Assembly: GCF_022095675.1 (NCBI RefSeq)
Contig: NZ_JAHYSG010000048.1
Span: forward strand, 21,737-85,736
Source of the DNA: Dactylosporangium sp. AC04546
GTDB lineage: Bacteria > Actinomycetota > Actinomycetes > Mycobacteriales > Micromonosporaceae
Length of the DNA: 64,000 nucleotides
Reading direction: 5' to 3'
In this document: positions 24,870 through 32,233 of the stretch, piece after piece
How the letters are laid out: each line of letters begins with the position of its first letter
Position numbering within the stretch: the stretch's first letter is position 1
The notes under the pieces: model-generated
Databases searched by the model: none
What the model was told of the DNA's origin: nothing
Seen by the model: only the letters and a program-made list of their open reading frames with translations
Program-made: the position numbers and the translations under genes

Positions 24870-25107
24870 TCAGTTGTCGAGATACCAGCTGATGATCTTG
24901 TCTTGGCGAATGCGGATGACTTCTGGGCTGATTGCGCTAATTCTTGGTGGTGCCCATGGTTAGGCCGCCGATGAGGATGATGTCGTCGTCCTGCAGGAAG
25001 TAGACGACGGAGTTGACCTGCGATTGCCCGTGCGGGTCAACGGTGGCCATCCTGCTGAGGCGCCGACCGCGCAGGTAGGCACGCTCGGTCTCGGTGAGCT
25101 GTGCCAT
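24870..25107 (-). pseudogene. F420-dependent PPOX-class enzyme gene with internal deletion
   Basis: ATG 25107 (GGAG seven bases upstream) opens MAQLTETERAYLRGRRLSRM and continues to the beta-strand DDDIILIGGLTMGTTKN, then a stop. Shifting frame right after gives PEVIRIRQDKIISWYLDN and stop, the normal C-terminus of this family. Roughly 60 middle codons are missing, including the F420-contacting strands. It mirrors the damage in the ThDP oxidase gene 2 kb away. Confidence 0.85.
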
Positions 25108-25148
25108 GGGGAATCTCCGTGGCGCCGATCGTTGCAGTGCAGGTGCAA

Positions 25149-25399
25149 TCACGGCTGAGGGTGGACGCCGGTGCGGGCTACGAGGTCTCCGGAGGCGGCA
25201 ATGAAGGCTGCGACGTGGTCGGTGGTCAGCGTTGCGGAATGCTGCGCGTAGCGGTGGAGGTAGTCCAGCGTGGCGGGGTCTTCTGAGTCGTCGCGGTGTT
25301 CGCGAACAAGAAGGTCCGGAAGTCGATGCGCTGCTGCGCCGCGAGGACGAGGAGTGCTGTCGACTGGACTCCCCCGCCGTACGAGATGACTCGGATCAT
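25149..25399 (-). pseudogene. PAPS-reductase-like PP-loop gene, frameshifted and truncated
   Basis: ATG 25399 starts MIRVISYGGGVQSTALLVLA, the PP-loop of phosphoadenosine-phosphosulfate reductase-like proteins common on actinobacterial plasmids and integrative elements. After FLFAN the frame breaks; the correct frame resumes DDSEDPATLDYLHRYAQ and stops about 30 codons later. The family normally exceeds 250 residues, so most of the protein is absent. Its ATG overlaps the upstream DUF4913 stop (TGATG). Confidence 0.75.
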
Positions 25400-25862
25400 C
25401 AGGTCCACCAGTCCTCTGGCGCCGGATCGGCCGACGCCGGCGGCAGCTTTGCATGGCGTGCGTCGCGGTCGTCCTCGGCCGCGCGGCATTGCCGGAACGG
25501 TCCGTCCTCGCCGAGCAGTTCACGCAACTGTCGGTCCAGCTCGACCGACCAGTTCGACATGCCGGTGGCGATGAGGCGGGATGCCTCCCAGGAGCGCCAC
25601 AGGGTCTCCAGGCGCCAGATTGCCTCCGCGTGGCGCCACCACTGTGGGCACCAGTGCCAGCGCTGCCCGCGACCCGCCAGCCGAACATCGGCAGGAACAT
25701 GCCGTGGACCCAGTCCTCAACCGAGGGGAACCGCAGCGTTCCGGCCTGCTGGGTGAGTGCGGACGGCGCCTGGTCGTCGAGGCGCTGCGTGAGCTCGGCG
25801 ACCTGCGTCTGGAGCGCGGCAACGACGCTGGTGAGCTCGTCGAGGCGGTAGGAGTCGGTCAC
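25399..25862 (-). pseudogene. DUF4913 gene, frameshifted
   Basis: GTG 25862 has GGAGG upstream and begins a helical N-terminus followed by LRFPSVEDWVHGMFLPMFGW. At about 25675 the frame is lost. In the next frame the protein continues WCPQWWRHAEAIWRLETLWR and LRELLGEDGPFRQC, which is the conserved DUF4913 core, and ends at a TGA overlapping the next ATG. DUF4913 proteins are typical of integrative and conjugative elements, so this is the trace of one. Confidence 0.75.
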
Positions 25863-26270
25863 CGTGTCCTCCTGTGGGCGGCGTGCGCGCTCGGGCCCGC
25901 CGCCCTGGTAGCGGTCGGATGTGCGGTGAGCACGCGCTGCGCCGGGACGGGAAACGACTGGGCTGCTACCTGGGCCGGGTTTCCGCCGGACTGCTGCGTT
26001 TCGGTGCGTTCGCTCTTGGTACCGGGTCTCGCGATCGCCTCGGCGGCGTGGCGGGCGCACTTGTGGTACGTGCCGACGTACAACTCGCCGGCCGGGGGCT
26101 TCGATCCGGTCCGCCTTGCGCGCGCCGCACACAGAAGCGCGTAGGTTCGCAGAATCCTGAGAGGCAACGTGCGGGAACCCGCACGGCCTGCAGGTAAGCC
26201 CGAAAGCTACCGTGCGGGTTCGGACGAGCCCGGTTGATCCCTGACACTCTGACCTGCCCGCCGGATGGCC

Positions 26271-26512
26271 TCAACTAGCCCAACCGGGCGGCCCTGTCGA
26301 GGGTCGCCTATCGCGGGAATCGGGCGGGAGTCCGTGCACGCCAGTGACTTCCGTCCACCGCTGGTCGGAGGCCATGTGCCGCACTGCCTCATCACAGGCG
26401 TCGTCAATGAAGCGTACCGCCGCGACCAGGATGTTCCTTCGGAGCCGCCGAACCGCAGCTCGAGTTCATACCCTTCTCCGTAAGTGCGCACATAGACGTC
26501 GCGGCGGTTCAA
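26271..26512 (-). pseudogene. Small unknown gene, frameshifted
   Basis: The start frame reads NRRDVYVRTYGEGYELELRF; about 30 codons in, the sensible frame becomes AAVRFIDDACDEAVRHMASD, then QRWTEVTGVHGLPPDS and a stop. The composed sequence looks like one small alpha/beta protein of about 80 residues broken by an indel. Its TTG start overlaps the stop of the Hsp70 fragment. The family is not recognised. Confidence 0.5.
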
Positions 26513-27300
26513 CCGCCCCCAGGAGTTGTTCCACCAATGCCGTACAACGCAGCAGCGGCCCCCTGCAGGCGCATCCGCAGGCCGGCGAGACCGTCGGCGC
26601 CGCCGGCGGCGAGGGTGCCGGCCAGCTCGGGGCCGCCGGCGTCGCGGACGTGGCGGGCGAGGAGGGCGTCGATGTCGCGGCCGCCGCAGTCGTCGAGGGC
26701 GGCGTGGCCGATGACCTCGTGGACGCCGTCGGCGCCGCAGCGGATGACGGCGGCGTCGAAGGTGCCGCCGCCGAAGTCGTAGACGAGCACGACCTGCCCG
26801 GCGCCGAAGCCGGCCCCGGCGACCGGCGCAAACGCGGCCGCGACCGGCTCGGCGACGAGCTGGACCTCGGGGAACCCGGCGGCCTCGCCGGCGGCGACCA
26901 TGAGCGCCCGGCGGGGGTCGCCCTCGGCGTAGGAGGCGGGGACGGTGAGCAGCAGCCGGTGCACCGGCTCGCCATGCAGCTCGGCGGCCCGGTCGCGGAA
27001 CACCCCGAGCACCGCCGCGACCAGGTCCTGCGGCGCGTAGGCGCGCTCGCCGAGCGGGACCGGGACGGACTGGCCCAGGTCGCGTTTGAACTCGGCCCGG
27101 TAGCCGGCCGGGTCGGAGCGCTTGCGCCGCTCGGCGGCGGTGCCGACGAGCAGCCGGTCACCCTCCAGGGCCACCGCGGACGGCCACGAGTACAGCCCGC
27201 TGGCGGGCTCCTTCAGCAGCCGCACTTGCCCGCCGGTGACCAGCGCCGCCGAAGACGCCGAGGTGCCGAAGTCCACGACGAGTGCCGTCGCCTCACCCAT
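26509..27300 (-). pseudogene. Hsp70/DnaK-family N-terminal fragment
   Basis: 263 codons encode the beginning of an actin-like Hsp70 ATPase: LVVDFGTSASSAAL (phosphate 1), AEPVAAAFAPV, and VLVYDFGGGTFDAAVI (phosphate 2). The frame stops at GGTTPGGG in what should be subdomain IIB, so the adenosine motif and any substrate-binding or membrane part are missing. Actinobacterial Hsp70-like proteins are 400-800 residues. It is truncated, possibly by the same event that broke the small gene at its 3' side. Confidence 0.8.
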
Positions 27301-27587
27301 ACCGCCGTCCCTTTCACCCGGGTGCCGTCCAACCTAGCGATCAGACACCCGGACCCGCCTCGGATGTTCCGGCGAAACCTCGACACTCTCCTCGTTCCAC
27401 GGAACCCAGGTGCACTGTGGGGCATCAGGACGGCCCGTCTGCAAGAAGTCAAGAAGTGTGGTGATCTGGGCGGTCGACGGAGAGTGCGCCTGATGCCGAC
27501 GTAAGGACGGACCTCACACTCGCGGTCCCGCGGCCGTCTTCTCAGCGAGCCCGTTTGGGCGAACTGCCCTGTGCAAGGAGCGATCCA

Positions 27588-27875
27588 ATGATGACCTTGG
27601 CTGCCGCGAACAAGGCAGAGCGCGAGAAGTGGCTCGACGAGCATTGGCCGTGTGACTCGGACGTCAATGGCGTCCCGAAGAGGGTCGCGGCGTTGACGCT
27701 GCAGGCCTTCGGCTACATCCCGGGTGTCCCCCAGGAAGGCATCGACTCTCGTAACAAGGAGCTGCGGAACCGAATCTTCGCCGAGCGATTCGGCGGTCGC
27801 CTCTCTTGTGAGGGCATCGAGATCCCCAATGGCGCGCTGATCCTGCAGCGGATGAGGGTGATCCCCAGTGTCTGA
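27588..27875 (+). CDS. Hypothetical protein, 95 aa
   Basis: The ATG has AGGAG nine bases upstream and the gene overlaps the next one by eight bases, so it is likely real. It contains a Trp/Lys-rich helix (EREKWLDEHWPCDSD) and a C-terminal basic segment. I know no family. Overlap with a cytidylyltransferase-type gene suggests a joint role. Confidence 0.6.
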   Translation: MMTLAAANKAEREKWLDEHWPCDSDVNGVPKRVAALTLQAFGYIPGVPQEGIDSRNKELRNRIFAERFGGRLSCEGIEIPNGALILQRMRVIPSV

Positions 27876-28317
27876 GATGAGGGCGAACACCGAAGATATC
27901 GTGGGCTACACCGCGGGGGTGTTCGACATGCTGCATGTGGGACATCTGCGGCTGCTCCAGCAGGCGAGAGCGCAGTGCGATCGCCTCATCGTCGGCGTCA
28001 CGACCGACGAGCTGTGCCAGCGGCGCAAGCACAAGACCCCGCTCATCCCGTACTCCGATCGCGCAACCATGCTCCGTGGGCTGCGATGCGTCGACGAAGT
28101 GGTGCCGCAACACCACATGGATCGCATCGCCGCATGGGATCGGCTGCGCTTCGACGTCACGTTCGTCGGAGACGACTGGAGGGGCACGGCGAGCTGGGTT
28201 GCCTACGAGTCACAGTTCGCAGAGATCGGTGTGCGGGTCGTCTACTTCCCCTACACCGCGGGCGTGTCGAGCACGCAACTCCGTGAGAAGCTCCGCGGTC
28301 TTCCCGTGGCCGCCTGA
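27868..28317 (+). CDS. Cytidylyltransferase, glycerol-3-phosphate cytidylyltransferase-like
   Basis: 149 residues with the nucleotidyltransferase HxGH motif in GVFDMLHVGHLRLLQQA, the CTP-site stretch IVGVTTDELCQ, and the C-terminal TAGVSSTQLRE replacing the usual RTEGISTT. TagD-type enzymes make CDP-glycerol or related CDP-alcohols. The start is GTG 27868 within the preceding gene. No wall or lipid genes are near, so the role is open. Confidence 0.85.
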   Translation: MSEMRANTEDIVGYTAGVFDMLHVGHLRLLQQARAQCDRLIVGVTTDELCQRRKHKTPLIPYSDRATMLRGLRCVDEVVPQHHMDRIAAWDRLRFDVTFVGDDWRGTASWVAYESQFAEIGVRVVYFPYTAGVSSTQLREKLRGLPVAA

Positions 28318-28399
28318 CACAGCGATCAGCGACAACACAGTCCGGATCTCACGTTCCGCGTGTGGCGAACGTCTACCGGTTAGAAGAAGAGAGACGCAG

Positions 28400-28906
28400 G
28401 TGAACACTCGACACATCGTGATCAAGACCATCCTCGGGCCGATCATGCTCGTCGCCAAGGACGAGAAGATCGCCGGCTTGTACTTCCGGCATCATGTCCG
28501 GCGGCCATCGCAGGAGGCGTTCGACTCTGAGGCGTTCGGCTCCGAGGTGGTCGACTCGACGGACTCGCTGCTAAACGAGGCGGCGCGGCAGTTGCGCGAC
28601 TACCTTGCCGGTCGACGTCGGGAGTTCGATCTCCCGCTCGCCGCCGGGGGTGACGAGTTCCAGCACGCTGTCTGGGACATCGTGAAGGGCATCCAGTGTG
28701 GTGGCATGACCACCTAGGGTCGCATCGCCGAGCGGCTCGGAGACCGCAGCCTCGCGCAACAGATCGGACAGGCTGTGGGCGCGAATCCGCTGTGCATCTT
28801 CGTGCCGTGTCACCCCGTTGTCGGTTCCAATGGCTCCCTCACGGGCTACGCCAGCGGGCTGGAGCGCAAGCAGGCATTGCTGGGGCTCGAGGAGCCGGCC
28901 GCTGTG
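28400..28906 (+). pseudogene. ogt: O6-alkylguanine-DNA alkyltransferase (Ogt) with an in-frame amber codon
   Basis: From GTG 28400 the frame encodes an Ogt N-domain and AAGGDEFQHAVWDIVKGI. It then meets TAG at 28715-28717, and the same frame continues GRIAERLGDRSLAQQIG and FVPCHPVVGSNGSLTGYASG with the alkyl-acceptor cysteine. The amber sits where the family has the Tyr of TTYG, so a single base change explains it. Without readthrough only a 105-residue fragment forms. First gene of the alkylation-repair run. Confidence 0.88.
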
Positions 28907-29099
28907 GGCCGCAGTGAACGGACTCCCGAGCAAACAACGCCAAGCTGTCGTCTACCACTACGTGGCCGGGTTGGCATACGCCGAGATCGCAGAGATCGTC
29001 GGCGGCACCGTTGACGCGGCCCGAAGAGCCGCCGCAGATGGACTGAAGAATCTCAGAAAGAACTATCCGGGCGCGTTCACGAAAGGAGCATCATCATGA
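28903..29099 (+). pseudogene. Sigma-70 region 4 fragment fused to the ogt tail
   Basis: In the frame +1 to ogt the protein reads WAAVNGLPSKQRQAVVYHYV and then AYAEIAEIVGGTVDAARRA, a sigma region 4 helix-turn-helix, ending at TGA 29099. Regions 2 and 3 are absent; the fragment begins within the last codons of ogt. A deletion between ogt and an ECF-like or sigma-like gene explains this. Its stop overlaps the ATG of the second ogt, so the coupling signal survived. Confidence 0.75.
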
Positions 29100-29713
29100 A
29101 CGACATTCGCGACGATGACGACATGACCGCCCTGCTGTTGACGCCCGTGGACGCCGACACACTCAGTCGGCTTCACCGCCGCCTGGAGCAGGAGGCACAG
29201 CAGTCCAATCTCGTCGACGTCGCCTACACCACCATCGACTCGCCGGTCGGCAAGCTGCTGCTGGCGGCCACCCCGAAGGGTCTGGTACGCGTGGCGTACG
29301 CCAGCGAGGATCACGACCGAGTGCTGGAGTCCCTCGGCCAGAAGCTCAGCCCGCGCATCCTGCGCGCCCCGAAGCGGCTCGACGACGTGGCGCGCGAGAT
29401 CGACGAGTACTTCGCCAAGCACCGCCAGGTCTTCGATCTGACGCTCGACCTGTCGCTGTCGCGCGGCTTCCGACGCCTCGTGCAGACGCATCTGCCCGAG
29501 ATCGAGTACGGCCAGACGCGCAGCTACCGGGACATGGCCGAACTCGTCGGCAACCCCATGGCCGTCCGCGCCGTGGGCACCGCCTGCGCGACCAACCCGC
29601 TGCCGATCGTCGTACCGTGCCACCGCGTGCTGCGCACCGACGGCACGCTCGGCGGCTACATCGGCGGACTCGAAGCCAAGACGGCCCTGCTCGATCTGGA
29701 GGCCGCGGCATGA
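29096..29713 (+). CDS. ogt: Methylated-DNA-protein-cysteine methyltransferase
   Basis: 205 residues. An N-terminal domain (TIDSPVGKLLLAATPKGLVR) precedes the catalytic domain with RSYRDMAELVG and VVPCHRVLRTDGTLGGYIGG. PCHRV carries the suicidal cysteine that takes methyl groups from O6-methylguanine. Both neighbours overlap it by ATGA, so translation is coupled. As the other ogt carries a stop codon, this is the only apparently working alkyltransferase here. Confidence 0.93.
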   Translation: MNDIRDDDDMTALLLTPVDADTLSRLHRRLEQEAQQSNLVDVAYTTIDSPVGKLLLAATPKGLVRVAYASEDHDRVLESLGQKLSPRILRAPKRLDDVAREIDEYFAKHRQVFDLTLDLSLSRGFRRLVQTHLPEIEYGQTRSYRDMAELVGNPMAVRAVGTACATNPLPIVVPCHRVLRTDGTLGGYIGGLEAKTALLDLEAAA

Positions 29714-30315
29714 GTACGGCGGCGGCGACCAGGAAGAAGAAGTCGGATCGGTGGCACGACCGCGTCGAGTCCGCCGACTGGACGGCAATCACCGAGGAGG
29801 TCAACGAGTACGGCGGCGCGCTGCTGCCGCAACTGCTGACCCCGGAGGAGACCTTGGAGATCAGGGAGCTGTACGAGCAGGACGACCTGTTCCGCAGCAC
29901 CATCAACATGGGCCCGCACCGCTTCGGCGAGGGCCAGTACCGGTACTTCAACGCACCCTACCCGGAGCCGATCGAGCGGCTCAAGCAGGCGCTGTACCCG
30001 CGGCTGCTCCCCATCGCCCGCGATTGGTGGACCAAGCTCGGTCGGCCTGCACCGTGGCCGGACACGCTCGACCTCAACGAACCCGGCGTGGACCACACGG
30101 GCGGCGAGTTCCTGCTGTTGGAACAGCGCCCGCGCGCCCAATCCCGAGGCACAGCCACGCTGCTACCGCACGGTCACGGATACCTCTTCACCACCCGCGA
30201 CCGGCCTGTCGAGTCTGCCCGGGGATGGTCGGCCGCACCGGTCCGGCACGGTGTGTCCGCCGTCCGGTCCGGTGAACGCCACACCCTCGCCCTCGTCTTC
30301 CACGACGCCGCATGA
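29710..30315 (+). CDS. 2OG-Fe(II) oxygenase, central region deleted in frame
   Basis: 201 codons. The N-terminal half (YGGALLPQLLTPEETLEIRE; RYFNAPYPEPIERLKQALYP) and C-terminal half (GGEFLLLEQRPRAQSRGTA; GVSAVRSGERHTLALVFHDA) match a known 2OG oxygenase family of alkylation-repair loci. Between PWPDTLD and LNEPGVD the family has about 50 more residues, including the HxD iron ligands. Here they are gone without a frameshift. The product is probably inactive as an oxygenase. The distal His and Arg-rich C-terminal motif remain. Coupled by ATGA at both ends. Confidence 0.8.
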   Translation: MSTAAATRKKKSDRWHDRVESADWTAITEEVNEYGGALLPQLLTPEETLEIRELYEQDDLFRSTINMGPHRFGEGQYRYFNAPYPEPIERLKQALYPRLLPIARDWWTKLGRPAPWPDTLDLNEPGVDHTGGEFLLLEQRPRAQSRGTATLLPHGHGYLFTTRDRPVESARGWSAAPVRHGVSAVRSGERHTLALVFHDAA

Positions 30316-30602
30316 GCGACGCGACGAAGACGTACACCCTTCTGGGCGCGGACGGCCGCCCTTATCAGTCTCCGACCAAGGGGCTGTGGGGCGGCCACGG
30401 CGGCTCGAAGATCTACGGGCGACTCGACTGCCCTGCCGCGCTACGGGCCATCGCCCGCGGCGGCTACGCGAAGCACCGCGTCTTCTTCGCCGACGAGGCC
30501 ACGGCGGTCGCCACCGGATTCCGCCCCTGCGGAACCTGCTGCAAAGGCCGCTATCAGCATTGGAAGACCGCACGAGAGAACGGCGAACGATGGAAGCCCT
30601 GA
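30312..30602 (+). CDS. Stand-alone Ada-type metal-binding protein
   Basis: 96 residues resembling the zinc domain of Ada: YGRLDCPAALRAIARGGYAK and VATGFRPCGTCCKGRYQHW. In E. coli Ada the methyl-accepting Cys38 lies in IYCRPSC. The equivalent here is IYGRLDC, so the acceptor seems to be Gly while the other cysteines are kept. No AraC-type DNA-binding part is attached. It may bind DNA or regulate, rather than accept phosphotriester methyl groups. Overlaps both neighbours. Confidence 0.8.
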   Translation: MSDATKTYTLLGADGRPYQSPTKGLWGGHGGSKIYGRLDCPAALRAIARGGYAKHRVFFADEATAVATGFRPCGTCCKGRYQHWKTARENGERWKP

Positions 30603-31114
30603 ACACCCCCTTGCTGAAGGTGTCAGCGAGCCACGACGCGGATCTAACAGCCACGGATGCCGAGGTCGCGACCATCGTCAGACTCGCCCGCGACCGCCAC
30701 GCCCAGGACATCGTGATCGGCTCTGGTCGCACTCCTCACGCCCTCGCGACCGCACGCCTGATCGAATCGGCCTGGGACCGGGCCGGAGGCCAAACGCTCG
30801 ACACGATCACCTGGCCCGAGACCGGTGCCTCGTGGCTGCGCCAGGCGTCACGATTCGCCGCCCCAAACCCCGACCTGTGGCTGATGGTCGGGCCGGCGAC
30901 CGGCTGGGCACAGATGACCCGGCGGCTGCTGTGGTCCACACGCTGGACCCCCGAGCGCACTATCGCGACCGCCGGAATCGGCGACTCGCGCACTCTCGCA
31001 CTCGTCGGCCTGGTCAATCTGGACGGCCTTGTCGGCGCCAGCGCGGACGGCACCCCCTGGCTCGTCGCGCACGACTCCCTCATGCATCTCACCCACGCGG
31101 AGGGCACGCGATGA
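30590..31114 (+). CDS. Hypothetical protein of the alkylation-repair operon
   Basis: 174 residues, alternating hydrophobic strands and helices (AQDIVIGSGRTPHALATARL; PDLWLMVGPATGWAQMTRRL; TLALVGLVNLDGLVG). The pattern could be an alpha/beta or periplasmic-binding-like fold, but no signal peptide is present and I cannot assign a family. ATG 30590 lies within the Ada-like gene and its stop overlaps the alkB start, so it is firmly part of the operon. Confidence 0.7.
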   Translation: MEALNTPLLKVSASHDADLTATDAEVATIVRLARDRHAQDIVIGSGRTPHALATARLIESAWDRAGGQTLDTITWPETGASWLRQASRFAAPNPDLWLMVGPATGWAQMTRRLLWSTRWTPERTIATAGIGDSRTLALVGLVNLDGLVGASADGTPWLVAHDSLMHLTHAEGTR

Positions 31115-31782
31115 CGGCGCTGTTCCCACCGGAGTTCGGCGAACGTGACATGGAAGAAGTCGCCCCGGGGGCCACCCTCGTCCCTGACTGGTTGACTCTG
31201 GAAAAGCAGGCCTGGATTCTGGATCAGTTCCGCGAGTGGGTGCAAGGCCCGGTCCCCATCCGCGCCGCGAAAGTCCGCGGACACGAGATGTCGGTACGCA
31301 CCGTATGTCTGGGCTGGCACTGGCAGCCGTACAAATACACGCGAAACGCCACCGACGTGAACGGCGCCCGTGTCCTTCCGTTCCCTGACTGGATGATCCG
31401 TCTGGGACGGTACGCGCTCAAGGTGACTGGTCACGACGCAGCCACGATCGGCTCCTACGCGCCTGACACCGCGCTGGTGAACTACTACGACGCGGAGGCG
31501 CGCTTGGGAATGCACCAGGACAAGGACGAAAGCTCCCGCGCCCCGGTGGTATCGCTGTCCATCGGCGATAGCTGCACGTTCCGATTCGGCAACACGGAAA
31601 ACCGCGGCAAGCCCTACACCGACTTGCTGCTGGCCTCCGGCGACCTGTTCGTCTTCGGCGGTCCAAGCCGGCTGGCCTATCACGGTGTCACCAAGGTGCA
31701 CGCGGACACCGCCCCTGAGGGATGCGGTTTGGGTCGGGGGCGCATCAACATCACGATGCGCATGACCGGGCTCGCCGGGTGA
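31111..31782 (+). CDS. alkB: AlkB, 2OG-Fe(II) DNA dealkylase
   Basis: 223 residues with the complete AlkB core: LVNYYDAEARLGMHQDKDES carries the HxD iron ligands, LAYHGVTKV the distal His, and RINITMRMTG the Arg pair for 2-oxoglutarate. AlkB oxidatively removes methyl groups from 1-methyladenine and 3-methylcytosine. ATG 31111 overlaps the previous stop. Unlike its relative at 29710, nothing is missing. Confidence 0.95.
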   Translation: MTALFPPEFGERDMEEVAPGATLVPDWLTLEKQAWILDQFREWVQGPVPIRAAKVRGHEMSVRTVCLGWHWQPYKYTRNATDVNGARVLPFPDWMIRLGRYALKVTGHDAATIGSYAPDTALVNYYDAEARLGMHQDKDESSRAPVVSLSIGDSCTFRFGNTENRGKPYTDLLLASGDLFVFGGPSRLAYHGVTKVHADTAPEGCGLGRGRINITMRMTGLAG

Positions 31783-31786
31783 TCGA

Positions 31787-31893
31787 ATGACGCAGAATGC
31801 AACCAGCACCATTGTCGACCCCGGCGTTGTCGTCGGCGACGACGGGCTCGCCCGGCCCGCGTGGGCGGCCGTTGGCCCTCTGCTTCGCGACTA
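31787..31893 (+). pseudogene. tag: 5' part of tag (3-methyladenine glycosylase I), interrupted
   Basis: ATG 31787, four bases after the alkB stop, opens MTQNATSTIVDPGVVVGDDG and continues to GPLLRDY. At codon 36 (31892-31893, TA) an insertion begins. The other part of the gene starts at 35542 with the same TA. Joining the two gives LLRDYYDTEWGMPV, the usual N-terminal region of Tag, so the gene was intact before insertion. Confidence 0.92.
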
Positions 31894-32003
31894 CCGAGGC
31901 TGAAAGGTCGGGGTGATCACGGCGGTTGGGGTTGCAGGCCGAGGCCCGTTACAGCGATGAAGGCGTCAGGGTCCCGGCCGGTACTGCATGCTCTTGAGCC
32001 GGG
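31894..32003 (-). mobile_element. IS630 end relic at the left border
   Basis: About 110 bp match 34359-34468, the left end and transposase C-terminus of the complete IS630, with scattered differences, e.g. GATCACGGCGGTTGGGGTTG in both. The match fades after GAGCCGGGT. It is an older, shortened copy that supplies the left terminal repeat of the composite element. From 32004 to 32233 I see no gene; it should hold the monooxygenase promoter. Confidence 0.8.
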
Positions 32004-32233
32004 TTGGGGAGGGCGATCCATTCTCGGGGGGCGTTCACGGCGGCGATCCACGGTGAACGATTTCGGCAGTTGGACGCCCACTCCCTCCCAAACTCAACAT
32101 ATAGCGCACCGTGGGGCTTGTGGCAAGACCCGGGTCGTACCGCAGAATCGCTGACCGAGACCAGTTCCTGCGGAAAATGGAGTAGCGAAATGCGTGTGTT
32201 GTCGTCGACTAAAGACCGCGCGAGGAGTGGCCA

